Assembly (NCBI RefSeq): GCF_009299475.1
Contig: NZ_WBSN01000006.1
Location: forward strand, 78,237 to 142,236
Source: Bifidobacterium avesanii
Lineage (GTDB): Bacteria; Actinomycetota; Actinomycetes; Actinomycetales; Bifidobacteriaceae
DNA length: 64,000 nucleotides
Reading direction: 5' to 3'
Shown here piece by piece: positions 8,250 through 17,181 of this stretch; positions within the stretch are counted from its first letter, which is position 1, and every line of letters starts with the position of its first letter. The notes under the pieces were generated by a model. It worked only from the letters and a program-made list of their open reading frames with translations. It searched no databases and was not told the origin of the DNA. A program made the position numbers and the translations under genes.

Positions 8250-9056
8250 ATGGCCTTCGATATGAACAAGTTCTCCCTTGAGGGCAAGGTTGCGCTGGTG
8301 ACCGGCGCCTCCTACGGCATCGGTTTCGCCATCGCCTCCGCCTTCGCGGCCGCGGGCGCCAAGATCGCCTTCAACGACCGCACCCAGGAGGCCGTCGACC
8401 GCGGCCTCGCCTCCTACAAGGAGGCTGGCATCGAGGCCCACGGCTACGTCGCCGACGTCACCGACGAAGAGGCCGTCGACCAGCTCGTCAAGGACATCAA
8501 CCGTGACCTCGGCACCATCGACATCCTCGTCAACAACGCCGGCATCATCAAGCGCATCCCCATGCTCGAGATGTCCGCCAAGGACTTCCGCCAGGTCATC
8601 GACGTGGACCTCAACGGCCCGTTCATTGTCTCCAAGGCCGTCCTGCCCGGTATGATCAAGAAGGGCCACGGCAAGATCATCAACATCTGCTCCATGATGT
8701 CCGAACTCGGCCGCGAAACCGTCTCCGCCTACGCCGCCGCCAAGGGTGGCCTCAAGATGCTCACCCGCAACATCTGCTCCGAGTACGGCGAAGCCAACAT
8801 CCAGTGCAACGCCATCGGCCCCGGCTACATCGCCACCCCGCAGACCGCCCCGCTCCGCGAGCGCCAGCCCGACGGCTCCCGCCACCCCTTCGACGCCTTC
8901 ATCGTCGCCAAGACCCCGGCCGCCCGTTGGGGCACCCCCGAGGACCTTCAGGGCCCCGCCGTCTTCCTCGCCTCCGACGCCTCCGACTTCGTCAACGGCC
9001 TCGTCCTCTACGTGGACGGCGGCATTCTGGCTTACATCGGCAAGCAGCCCCAGTGA
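8250..9056 (+). CDS. kduD: SDR-family 2-keto-3-deoxy-gluconate-forming dehydrogenase (KduD/DhuD type)
   Basis: 268-residue short-chain dehydrogenase. TGASYGIG binds the nucleotide, NNAG follows, the active site is Ser (NICSMMSE) plus YAAAK, and the C-terminal FVNGLVLYVDGGILAY is typical of the gluconate 5-dehydrogenase/KduD branch. KduD and DhuD reduce 2,5-diketo-3-deoxygluconate to 2-keto-3-deoxygluconate in unsaturated-uronate breakdown. It sits between GH105 and an RpiB-fold isomerase, so a DhuD-like role fits best; gluconate 5-dehydrogenase is the alternative. The ATG is preceded by GAAAGGAAG. A 16-bp operator-like palindrome lies upstream, and an 18-bp-stem hairpin starts at the base after the stop. 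Confidence 0.82.
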   Translation: MAFDMNKFSLEGKVALVTGASYGIGFAIASAFAAAGAKIAFNDRTQEAVDRGLASYKEAGIEAHGYVADVTDEEAVDQLVKDINRDLGTIDILVNNAGIIKRIPMLEMSAKDFRQVIDVDLNGPFIVSKAVLPGMIKKGHGKIINICSMMSELGRETVSAYAAAKGGLKMLTRNICSEYGEANIQCNAIGPGYIATPQTAPLRERQPDGSRHPFDAFIVAKTPAARWGTPEDLQGPAVFLASDASDFVNGLVLYVDGGILAYIGKQPQ

Positions 9057-9165
9057 TCAAATCGTGCGGCGGCGGAGCGCCTTCCGCCTTACGGCGGACT
9101 TGACGTACCTTCGTACGCCTGCGTCCGGCGACGGCGGAAGTCGCACGCGCCGCCGCACGATTTGA
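9057..9165. repeat. Long hairpin repeat, GACGTAC-core family, copy 3
   Basis: 18-bp perfect arms (9057-9074 and 9148-9165, beginning TCAAATCGTG) enclose the core GACGTACCTTCGTACGCC (9102-9119). As in copy 1, the hairpin begins at the base directly after the stop codon of an SDR gene. Confidence 0.8.
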
Positions 9166-9189
9166 CGCGTGATTTGAACGGCAAAAGTG

Positions 9190-9230
9190 AATGACGGCGG
9201 CTTCGACGGCTTGAAGCCGCACGCGTCATT
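9190..9230. repeat. Second hairpin in the SDR-isomerase gap
   Basis: AATGACG (9190-9196) with CGTCATT (9224-9230), and GCGGCTTC (9197-9204) with GAAGCCGC (9213-9220). It could be a terminator or processing site. Nothing else is evident before the isomerase gene. Confidence 0.55.
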
Positions 9231-9337
9231 TCGTTTTTGGACGGATTTTTGAACGAGACAACGTGCGGGCGGGCTGACGAGGGGATCTTCGTCCCCGCCC
9301 CGCCGACTGGATTCCAACGAAAGGAACGATCACACCC

Positions 9338-9973
9338 ATGCGCATCGCACTGATCAACGAGAACTCCCAGGCCGCCAAGAACGGCCTCATCTACGGCGCC
9401 CTGAAGAAGGTCGCCGACGAGAAGGGCTTCGAGGTCGACAACTACGGCATGTACGCCGCCGACGACGAGGCCCAGCTCACCTACGTGCAGAACGGCATCC
9501 TCGCCGCCGCGCTGCTCAACACCAAGGCCGCCGACTTCGTGGTCACCGGCTGCGGCACCGGCGAAGGCGCCCTGCTCGCCCTGAACTCCTTCCCGGGCGT
9601 CATCTGCGGCCACGTCGAGGACCCGCTCGACGCGTACACCTTCGCGCAGATCAACGACGGCAACGCCATGGCCATCCCGTTCGCCCTGAAGAACGGCTGG
9701 GGCCAGGAGCTGCAGCTCAAGTACATCTTCGAGCAGATGTGGCTCGAGGCGCCGGGCTCCGGCTACCCCAAGGAGCGCGTCGTGCCCGAGCAGCGCAACA
9801 AGAAGATCCTCGACGGCGTGCGCGCCGCGGCCTACAAGCCGCTCGTCGAGATCTACAAGGCCCTCGACCCGGAGCTCGTGAAGGGCGCCTTCGCCGGCGA
9901 GCACTTCAAGGAGCTCTTCGAGGCCCACGCCGAGGACGGCGAGATCAAGGACTACGTCCTGTCCCTCGTCTGA
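9338..9973 (+). CDS. RpiB/LacA/LacB-fold isomerase, probable 5-keto-4-deoxyuronate isomerase (DhuI-like)
   Basis: 211 residues. The N-terminal 150 have the RpiB/LacAB fold: MRIALINENSQAAKNG at the start, then FVVTGCGTGEGALLALN in place of the RpiB TGIG catalytic loop, and a C-terminal helical extension. True ribose-5-phosphate isomerases are about 150 residues. Streptococcal DhuI, an RpiB-type isomerase of about 213 residues that converts 5-keto-4-deoxyuronate to 2,5-diketo-3-deoxygluconate, is the closest match in length and in context (paired with a KduD-type SDR). I therefore infer replacement of the unrelated KduI. The start has AAAGGA upstream. Confidence 0.78.
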   Translation: MRIALINENSQAAKNGLIYGALKKVADEKGFEVDNYGMYAADDEAQLTYVQNGILAAALLNTKAADFVVTGCGTGEGALLALNSFPGVICGHVEDPLDAYTFAQINDGNAMAIPFALKNGWGQELQLKYIFEQMWLEAPGSGYPKERVVPEQRNKKILDGVRAAAYKPLVEIYKALDPELVKGAFAGEHFKELFEAHAEDGEIKDYVLSLV

Positions 9974-10214
9974 TCCGGTTGCGGCCGACGGGCTTCTGCC
10001 GGCCGGTGCGGCATCGTTCGGTCGTCCGGGCGCGCGTCTGCTACCGTGGCGCGCCCGGGCATCCCGGGCATCTTCCTCTTCTCTTTCCTGATTATTTCCT
10101 TCCGAAGGCCGACCAGCCCGCCCGCTGGCCGGCCTTTTGCCTGCGGCGGAACGGTCAGCCGCCTTTCAGCATTCTCCGATACAATCGGCGCATCAGAGAC
10201 CAAGGGGGACGACG

Positions 10215-11219
10215 ATGCCCGAACAAACCCAGAACTCCCGATTTTCCAATCCCGGCCAAGCCGACGCCGCGACCGCGCAGACCACCGTCAACGCCGTCAT
10301 CGACGCGCTTGACGGCGTGCTCTCCTGCGGGCGCGCGCCGATCGAACTGGCCGTCACCACGCTCGCCGCGGGCGGGCACCTGCTGCTGGAGGACGTGCCC
10401 GGCGTGGGCAAGACCACGCTCGCCCGCGCGCTCGGCACCGTGATCCAGGGCTCCGTGCGCCGCGTGCAGTTCACCCCGGACATGCTGCCGAGCGACCTGA
10501 CCGGCGTGAGCATCTACGATCAGTCCACGCAGCGCTTCAACTTCCATCCCGGCCCGCTGTTCGCCAACATCGTCGTGGCGGACGAAATCAACCGCGCCAA
10601 CCCGAAGACCCAGTCCGCCATGCTCGAGGCCATGGCCGAGGGGCAGATCAGCGTGGACGGCGTCACTTACCGCCTGCCCGACCCGTACTTCGTGGTCGCC
10701 ACGCAGAACCCCATCGAGCTCGAAGGCACGTTCCCCCTGCCCGAGGCGCAGCTCGACCGCTTCATGGCCTGCACCTCGCTCGGATACCCGAGCGCCGTGG
10801 CGGAGGCGGCCACGCTCACCAGCGAGTACTCCAAGCGCCCGCTCAGCCGGCTCAAGCCCGTGTGCGACGTGAACGCCGTCGCCGCCGTGCAGGATGCCGC
10901 GGACCGTGTGCACCTGAGCGACTCGGTCGCCAACTACATCGTGGCCATCACCACCGCCACGCGCAGGCGCGAGGACGTGAAGTTCGGCGCCTCGCCGCGA
11001 GCCAGCCTGTTCCTCGCCGCCATGGCCAAGGCCCATGCGCTCATCGCCAAACGCGACTTCGTGCTCGCCGACGACGTGCGCTCTCTCGCGGTGCCCGTGC
11101 TCGCCCACCGTCTGGTCCTGCCCGACGCGGCGTTCGGCACCGGCGGCACCACGGGGAGGTCGATCGTCGAGGACATCGTGGCCCACACGCCGGTGCCGCA
11201 CATCGTGGATCGGCGCTGA
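10215..11219 (+). CDS. moxR: MoxR-family AAA+ ATPase
   Basis: 334-residue AAA+ ATPase, cytoplasmic. Walker A is DVPGVGKTT (about residues 58-67), Walker B is VVADEINRA near 120-128, followed by NPKTQSAMLEAMAE and a sensor-1 region ATQNPIE typical of MoxR. MoxR proteins act as chaperones in the maturation of membrane or metal-containing complexes. They are commonly encoded with DUF58 and transglutaminase-like proteins, exactly as here: the next gene starts three nt after the stop. The ATG at 10215 has AAGGGGG upstream and is preferred over the upstream ATG at 10137. Confidence 0.93.
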   Translation: MPEQTQNSRFSNPGQADAATAQTTVNAVIDALDGVLSCGRAPIELAVTTLAAGGHLLLEDVPGVGKTTLARALGTVIQGSVRRVQFTPDMLPSDLTGVSIYDQSTQRFNFHPGPLFANIVVADEINRANPKTQSAMLEAMAEGQISVDGVTYRLPDPYFVVATQNPIELEGTFPLPEAQLDRFMACTSLGYPSAVAEAATLTSEYSKRPLSRLKPVCDVNAVAAVQDAADRVHLSDSVANYIVAITTATRRREDVKFGASPRASLFLAAMAKAHALIAKRDFVLADDVRSLAVPVLAHRLVLPDAAFGTGGTTGRSIVEDIVAHTPVPHIVDRR

Positions 11220-11221
11220 CC

Positions 11222-14200
11222 ATGGCCGCCCGCGCCCGAAGCCGAGTTCGAGCCCGCGACCGCCGCGTCCCGCGACCGCACGCCCATGGCGTCGTGAGGC
11301 CCACGGCGGCCGGCGTCGTCGCGCTGCTGCTCGGCGGGCTGTGCTGCTTCCTCGCCCTGCTGCTCGACGACCGCGCGATCGCCGCCGCCACGCTCGCGCT
11401 GTGGATCGCGCCGCTGACCTCGTTGACCATTGCGCTGATCCAACGGCGGCTGGCGCCGGGCGTCGTCGGACCGGCGGCGGCGAATATGCCCGTGACGGGC
11501 GTTGCGGGGACGGCGGAGCCCGGCGTGGTGGGGGCCGGCGAGGCGGCGGACCGCGACGGCATTCGCGTCGCCGTGCCGGCTCGGGGCTGGCGACGCTTCG
11601 TGCTGCCGCGCGTCTGGTCCGTGGCCCCGCAATGGGAGCGGCTCGACCAGTACGGTGCGGTGGTCCGCCGGGGAGCCGGGGCGATTCCCCCCGAACGCGG
11701 CCTGTACCGCCGCCTTGCGCTCGCCGTCACCTGGTCCGATCCGTTCGGCCTGATCCGCCAGCGCCTCATGCTGCACGACGGCGGCGAAACGCTCATGCTG
11801 CCCGCCGAATCCGACCCGTCCGCGGACGCCTCGCTCGCCGCCGACGCCCGCATGCAGGACCAGTCCTCCGGCGAGACGGCCAGCAGCGTGCGCCAATACG
11901 CGCCCGGCGACTCGCCCAGACTCATCTCGTGGCGTCACACCGCGCACCGCGGCGAGCTCATGACCCGCGAATCCGACCGGGACGTGCGGGTCATGACCCT
12001 CATCGTCGTGGACACCACGGTCGAGGAGGGGCTCGCCGCCGATCTGGACGCCGCGGCCGCCTACGCGCTGGGCAGGCTCGTGACCATGCGCGCCGACGCC
12101 GAAAGCGTCGCGGTGTCCGACGGCGAAACCGTGCTCACGGGCCGGGGCGGCGCCACGCGGTTCCTCGCCGCCATGCGGCCGGTCGTCAAGGCCGGGCCCG
12201 GGGACGGTCCCGGAGGCGGATCGGCGGCGAAGGAATCGAAGGAGCCGAAGCAGGCCGTCACTCCGGAGCAACGCGTCGCCATCGTGGCGGCGTTCGTGGC
12301 GGCCCAACGCCGGCCGCTGCGCATCGTGCTCGTCACGGCCGGCAAGCGCACGCCGCTGGCCGCCGCATTCGCCGCGTCCGCGATCGGCGACAGGGTGGGC
12401 GTCCATCCGGTCGGCTCGGTCGCCGTGACGGAGGGGGAGCCGGCGGCGAAACGGCCGTGCGTCGCCATCGGGGGAGGCGCGGCTGCGGGGACGGGAGGTC
12501 CGGGAAGCCCGGAGGATGCCCGGTCGTGGGGCAGGCTGTCCGTGACGGGACGTGTGGCGGCCACCGCGGCGCTCGTCGCGCTGCACGTCGTCGCGCTCGT
12601 CGCCCTGAACGGGCTGGTCGAGCTCAAGGGCATGTGGGCGCCCTTCGCCGTGTTCGGCCTGATCGCCGTCACCTGCGAGGCCATGCTGTTCCCTCCCCGC
12701 ACCGCGTGGCGTTCGGCCCGGCGCGTGGTGGTGGCCGCGCTGCTCGTTGCCCTCGCCGCGCTGCTGGCCATGGCCGTGCGCATCCACGGCATCACCGGCG
12801 AATGGGTGTTCGCCCGCTCGTCGGAACCGGTCGGCGGCGGAACGGATCGGATCTTCCACTGGAACTTCGGCCTGCTGCCGGAGACGCTGTCAGACGGCGC
12901 GTGGGACATGTACGTGCAATTGCCGCCGCTGACGGTCTCGCCGCATTCGGACGTGTTCCTCATCGCCATGGCGGCGGTGGCGGTGGTCCTGCTGCGCTGC
13001 CTGCTGTCGCAGCCTACGGCGGCGGTCGCGGTCCCCGTCGTCCCCGCCTCCGTGATGGCCGTGGGCTTCGCGTTCGTGGGGCAGACGCCGTCGTACGCCA
13101 TGATCGGCGCGACCGTGTTCGCCTCGCTCGTTCTCCTGTGGGCCGTGAAGCCCGTGCGCGCGCTGGCGCCCATGCCGGTCGTCGCCTCGGCGCTCGTCAC
13201 CGCGCTGACGCTGTCGCTCACCCCGTCCGCCACCAGCTTCGCCGTCGGAGTGCCGCTCGCCGTGGGCACGCCCGGCGGCCTGTTCTCCACCAGCACCGTC
13301 AACCCGCTCGTGGACCTGAAGCGCGGCCTCGCACAGGGATCCAACAACGTGGTGTTCGAATACCGCACCTACGACGGCAACCCGTACTATTTCCGCCTGG
13401 CCACTCTCGACGACTTCAACGGCGACACCTGGCGCTACGACCCCCAGCTCGCCTCCGACGGCGGACTGTACGGCGGCCGCCCCAACTTCGGGGCGTCGCC
13501 GCAGTCCGACCAGCTCAGCCGCCGCACGGGCGGGCAGAGCCAGGAGCAGTACGTCGAAAGCCTCACGCCGCTCAGGCGCACCATCGTGGCCGTCAACGAC
13601 TCCGGCGGGCGGTACTCCGGCGGGCTGTCCGCCGCGGACGGGGCGATCGCGGAAAGCATGGTCGGCCAGGCGCAGGTGGACATCACGACGCTCGCGTCCC
13701 GGTTCCTGCCGGTGCTCGGCGACGCGCAGGTCATCTCCGGGCTGTCCGCCGACGAGCAGCGCGAATGGTATCAGGCGGACGACGGCACGGTGTTCAGCCC
13801 GAGCGCCCTCACGGGCGAGGGACTCAGCTACGCGGTCAGCGGCGCGTCGCTCACGCCCATCGGCTCGGCCGCGCAGTTCCGGCAGATCGAAACGCTGGAC
13901 CGGCTGCGCGCAAGCTACCTCGACTACGTCGGCGGCGGCTCGTCGGCCTCCTCCGCGTCCGGCATGTCCACGTCGGAACGCGAGTCGCTGCGGCGGTCCC
14001 TCGCGCGCAACGGCTACGCCACCGTGAGCGGGGACTACCTCGTCGTCAACCTGCGCGTCAACATGTCGGACGACGCCGTGGCGGGCACGATCACCGACGC
14101 GGACGGCATGCAGGTGGACGACGACGCCCACTCCCTGCCCGCATTGCGCAACGGCGGCGTGAGTCTGGAATTCGCCAGGCGGTTCCGCGACAAGCTGGGG

Positions 14201-15610
14201 ATTCAGGTCGGTGAGGGATTCGGCGTGCTCGCCATGGACTCGAGCGGCACGATGGCGCTGGTGCTGCGGCTCGACGGGCGTACCATGGGCCAATCCAACG
14301 AGGGTTTCCGCTTGGCCATGTCCCGGCTCGCCGGGGAGCGCAACTCGGCGAGCTACACGCTGGCGACGGTCACGGCGCGGCAGACGCAGCGGCGCACGAT
14401 CGGCATCACCGCCGAACAGCTCAACGACGACGGCACCGGTCTGCGACTGCGGCCGCGCTACGGCACGCTGCCCGCCGAGCTGCCCGAACACGTGCAGGCC
14501 GTGGTGGACGAGGCCAAGGCGGACGGCGTGCCGACCGACGGCGCCAACGAAGCCAACCAGGTCGCGACCATGCGCTGGCTCGTGAACTACCTCACGCAGC
14601 CGGACTTCGTATACTCGCTCAACCAGCCCGACGGCAACGGGCGCGGCAACCTCGACGTGGTGGACGACTTCCTCGTCTCGCGCAGCGGATACTGCACGCA
14701 CTACGCCTCCGCGCTCGCCGTGCTCGGCCGGGCGATGGGACTGTCCACGAGGATCGTGCTCGGATACAACGCCAACGCCACGGTCGTGGATCCGTCCGAC
14801 GGAAGCTCGGGGCGGACGAGCCGGTTCTCGACCCATTACGAGGTGCAGGCCAAGCAACTGCATTCGTGGACCGAGGTGTACATCGACAACATCGGTTGGA
14901 CGCCGTTCGACGTGACCCCGGCCAGCGGCGGCGGCAACGGCGTGACCTCCGGCGGCGAGGAGGAGCCGGCCCAGACCGCGCCCAGCGCGTCCGCGTCCTC
15001 CTCCAGCTCCAGCGCGTCCGCCTCCGCATCGGCGTCCGAATCGACCTCGTCCGCTTCGGACGACCCCTCCGCGAGCGATTCCGCCTCTTCCGGCGAAGCC
15101 GCCGGCGACCGGACGGACGCCGTGAAGCCCGCGCGCCTGCCCGGATGGGCGGCGACGGCGCTGTGGACCGTGCTCGGACTGGCGTTGGCGGTTGGGCTGG
15201 CGTTGGCGCCGGCCGGGCTCAGGGAACGGCGGCGACGGTCGCGATTGCATGTGATCGATCAGGCCGCCGCGGTGGGCGACGACGACGCGCTGAACCGCCG
15301 CGCATGGAAGGCCGCATGGGCCGAGGCGCTCGACTGCGCGCGGGACGTGGGCGCAGGCTGGCCCGCGACCGCCACGGACGGCGAAGTGGCTTCCGAACTG
15401 TGCGAACGGTTCGGCGCGATGGGTCTTGCGGGGGACGGCGTGGAGGCCATCCGGACGCTCGCGGACCGGGCGATCACCGCCGCGTACGGAAGCCCCCGCA
15501 CACCGGTCGCGCCCCCGGACGCCACGGTGCCCCGCCTGCTCGCCGCGCTGCGCGCCCGCGCCTCCACGGTGCAGCGGCTGCTGCCGCGCTCGCTGTTCGC
15601 TCGGCGCTAG
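11222..15610 (+). CDS. DUF58-transglutaminase fusion membrane protein
   Basis: 1462 residues in one uninterrupted frame. It starts with two membrane segments (about 25-75), then a DUF58 domain (about 100-330) with the PGDSPRLISWRHTAH motif. A block of membrane helices (about 440-690) is followed by a large extracytoplasmic region containing a transglutaminase-like domain. Its catalytic triad looks intact: Cys1158 (SGYCTHYAS), His1214 (QLHSWTEVY) and Asp1230 (PFDVTPA). A Ser-rich linker (about 1253-1291), a last helix (about 1309-1333) and a cytoplasmic tail end the protein. DUF58 and transglutaminase proteins are usually encoded by separate adjacent genes after moxR. Probable envelope function; substrate unknown. 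Confidence 0.88.
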   Translation: MAARARSRVRARDRRVPRPHAHGVVRPTAAGVVALLLGGLCCFLALLLDDRAIAAATLALWIAPLTSLTIALIQRRLAPGVVGPAAANMPVTGVAGTAEPGVVGAGEAADRDGIRVAVPARGWRRFVLPRVWSVAPQWERLDQYGAVVRRGAGAIPPERGLYRRLALAVTWSDPFGLIRQRLMLHDGGETLMLPAESDPSADASLAADARMQDQSSGETASSVRQYAPGDSPRLISWRHTAHRGELMTRESDRDVRVMTLIVVDTTVEEGLAADLDAAAAYALGRLVTMRADAESVAVSDGETVLTGRGGATRFLAAMRPVVKAGPGDGPGGGSAAKESKEPKQAVTPEQRVAIVAAFVAAQRRPLRIVLVTAGKRTPLAAAFAASAIGDRVGVHPVGSVAVTEGEPAAKRPCVAIGGGAAAGTGGPGSPEDARSWGRLSVTGRVAATAALVALHVVALVALNGLVELKGMWAPFAVFGLIAVTCEAMLFPPRTAWRSARRVVVAALLVALAALLAMAVRIHGITGEWVFARSSEPVGGGTDRIFHWNFGLLPETLSDGAWDMYVQLPPLTVSPHSDVFLIAMAAVAVVLLRCLLSQPTAAVAVPVVPASVMAVGFAFVGQTPSYAMIGATVFASLVLLWAVKPVRALAPMPVVASALVTALTLSLTPSATSFAVGVPLAVGTPGGLFSTSTVNPLVDLKRGLAQGSNNVVFEYRTYDGNPYYFRLATLDDFNGDTWRYDPQLASDGGLYGGRPNFGASPQSDQLSRRTGGQSQEQYVESLTPLRRTIVAVNDSGGRYSGGLSAADGAIAESMVGQAQVDITTLASRFLPVLGDAQVISGLSADEQREWYQADDGTVFSPSALTGEGLSYAVSGASLTPIGSAAQFRQIETLDRLRASYLDYVGGGSSASSASGMSTSERESLRRSLARNGYATVSGDYLVVNLRVNMSDDAVAGTITDADGMQVDDDAHSLPALRNGGVSLEFARRFRDKLGIQVGEGFGVLAMDSSGTMALVLRLDGRTMGQSNEGFRLAMSRLAGERNSASYTLATVTARQTQRRTIGITAEQLNDDGTGLRLRPRYGTLPAELPEHVQAVVDEAKADGVPTDGANEANQVATMRWLVNYLTQPDFVYSLNQPDGNGRGNLDVVDDFLVSRSGYCTHYASALAVLGRAMGLSTRIVLGYNANATVVDPSDGSSGRTSRFSTHYEVQAKQLHSWTEVYIDNIGWTPFDVTPASGGGNGVTSGGEEEPAQTAPSASASSSSSSASASASASESTSSASDDPSASDSASSGEAAGDRTDAVKPARLPGWAATALWTVLGLALAVGLALAPAGLRERRRRSRLHVIDQAAAVGDDDALNRRAWKAAWAEALDCARDVGAGWPATATDGEVASELCERFGAMGLAGDGVEAIRTLADRAITAAYGSPRTPVAPPDATVPRLLAALRARASTVQRLLPRSLFARR

Positions 15611-15639
15611 AATCCCGTTAGAAGCCCGCTAGAATCCCG
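15607..15639. repeat. Triple 11-nt direct repeat spanning two stop codons
   Basis: CTAGAATCCCG, TTAGAAGCCCG, CTAGAATCCCG in tandem. The first unit supplies the TAG stop of the plus-strand gene and the third supplies the stop (read from CTA) of the minus-strand gene. Confidence 0.8.
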
Positions 15640-16867
15640 CCTCGGCGAGCGCATGGTCGATGTCGCGGATCAGGTCGTCCGTGTCCTCGAGCCCCACGGC
15701 GAGGCGGAAGAATCCGCGGTGGAACTCCGGCGGGTACAGGTACTGGCGCTCGTCGTCCTCGCCGAGGAACACGATCAGGCTTTCGTCGTGCCCCAGCGAC
15801 ACGGCCGAGGTGATCACGTTGAGCTTGGAGACGAACCGGTTGTGCCTGTCGTGGTCGGCGTCCAGCCCGAACGCGAGCACCCCGCCGAACCCGGCGTCCG
15901 GTCGGGCCAGCTGCGAGGCGGCCACCTTGTGGCCCGGGTGGGACTCCAGCCCCGGATAGCTCACGAACCGCACGGACGGCAGGGTCTCCAGATGCTTGGC
16001 GATCGCCAGCGCGGACGCGTTGTGCTGACGCATGCGCAGCGGCAGCGTCACCGAGCCGCGGTTGATGAGCCACGCGTTGAACGGCGAGATGATGCCGCCG
16101 TAGTTCACCTGCGCGGTGAAGCGGATCTCGTCCGTGCGCGCCTTGGTGGTGGCGATCGCGCCGCCCAGCGCGTCGCCGTGGCCGTTGATGTACTTGGTGA
16201 GCGACTCGACCACGATGTCCGCGCCCAAGTCCAGCGGGCGCACGTTGAACGGCGAGTTGAACGTGTTGTCCACGGAGACGAGCGTCTCCCGCCCGGTCCG
16301 TCGCCCGTGGTCGTGCGCCAGCCGGGCGATGGCCGCGATGTCCGAGACCTTGAGCGTCGGGTTCGCCGGCGTCTCGATGTGCACCAGCTTGGTGTTGGGC
16401 CTCAGCGCCGCCTCCACGTTGGCCGGGTCCGACGTGTCCACGAGGCTGGTCTCGATGCCGTACTTCTCCGGCAGGATCTGGTGGAGCAGCCGGTAGGCGG
16501 CGATGTACGTGGTGTCGGAGAAGATCGCGTGGTCGCCGCGGTTGAGAAACGTGGTGAACACGGCGGAGAGCGCCGCCACGCCCGAGGCGAGCACCACCGC
16601 GTCCTCGGCGCCCTCGAGGTTGGCGAGCTTCGCCTCGAGGTAGCGCTGGTTGGGATGCCCGTTGCGCGTGTACAGGTTCACGTCCGAGCTCGACCAGTTG
16701 ATGTCGCTCGGGTCGTAGGGCAGGGCGTAGGCGTTGGCGAGGGTGATCGGGCGGCGGATCGCGCCGGTCTCCGCGTCCACGCCGTTGCCGAGGTGGATCG
16801 CCTTGGTGCCGAAGCCCAGGGGCTTGTCGTCGAATGATTGTCCGGAGTGCACGAGATCTGAGGTCAT
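15629..16867 (-). CDS. PLP-dependent trans-sulfuration enzyme (Cys/Met metabolism family)
   Basis: 412-residue pyridoxal-phosphate enzyme of the cystathionine gamma-lyase/gamma-synthase/O-acetylhomoserine sulfhydrylase group. Visible signatures are YTRNGHPNQRYLEAKLANLEG with ASGVAALSA (cofactor phosphate region), SVDNTFNSPF, and the Schiff-base Lys in VESLTKYINGHGD. The C-terminal domain carries SYPGLESHPGH, and SLGHDESLIVF replaces the usual SLGGVESL. The start is the MTSDLVHS Met; upstream in-frame codons encode low-quality leader sequence. It converges on the transglutaminase gene with an 18-nt gap. Which reaction it catalyses cannot be decided by eye; a lyase or sulfhydrylase acting on homocysteine or cysteine precursors is likely. 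Confidence 0.87.
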   Translation of the reverse strand: MTSDLVHSGQSFDDKPLGFGTKAIHLGNGVDAETGAIRRPITLANAYALPYDPSDINWSSSDVNLYTRNGHPNQRYLEAKLANLEGAEDAVVLASGVAALSAVFTTFLNRGDHAIFSDTTYIAAYRLLHQILPEKYGIETSLVDTSDPANVEAALRPNTKLVHIETPANPTLKVSDIAAIARLAHDHGRRTGRETLVSVDNTFNSPFNVRPLDLGADIVVESLTKYINGHGDALGGAIATTKARTDEIRFTAQVNYGGIISPFNAWLINRGSVTLPLRMRQHNASALAIAKHLETLPSVRFVSYPGLESHPGHKVAASQLARPDAGFGGVLAFGLDADHDRHNRFVSKLNVITSAVSLGHDESLIVFLGEDDERQYLYPPEFHRGFFRLAVGLEDTDDLIRDIDHALAEAGF

Positions 16868-17028
16868 GATCCAACTCAAGCATGCCGGCCGCACCCGCGC
16901 AATCGGGGCGGATCCGCGCAAAACGTTGGGATTCCGGGTGTTGAGAGCCATGCATAAGACATTGGTATAGGGCCCGCCGCGGTTTGGACGCTTTGGCTTG
17001 GCCGCCTCCGGCTTGGTCGGCCGGGTTC

Positions 17029-17082
17029 GCGTGCAACCCGGGCCGCGCATGCAATCCGGGCCGCGCGTGCAGCCCGGCCGGC
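17029..17082. repeat. 18-nt tandem repeat, three copies, upstream of GntR gene
   Basis: GCGTGCAACCCGGGCCGC, GCATGCAATCCGGGCCGC and GCGTGCAGCCCGGCCGGC in direct succession. Each unit has a TGCA core and a CCCGGG-type palindrome. It could be an operator array for the adjacent regulator genes. Confidence 0.75.
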
Positions 17083-17181
17083 GCGCGCAATACTAGGATG
17101 GTCCTGTACATGGCAAGGCGCCCGGCGTCCGGCATCGTCGTCGGGCGCGCGATGCGGGCGCGGGGCGAAAGGTGCGTGCGG

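Noticed and set aside
12890..15250. Minus-strand open frame of 786 codons
   Set aside because: It lies antisense to the intact DUF58-transglutaminase gene, has no ribosome binding site or recognisable domain, and is explained by high-GC codon bias.
16868..17050. N-terminal extension of the trans-sulfuration enzyme
   Set aside because: The leader is low-complexity, overlaps the tandem repeats and is absent from the family.
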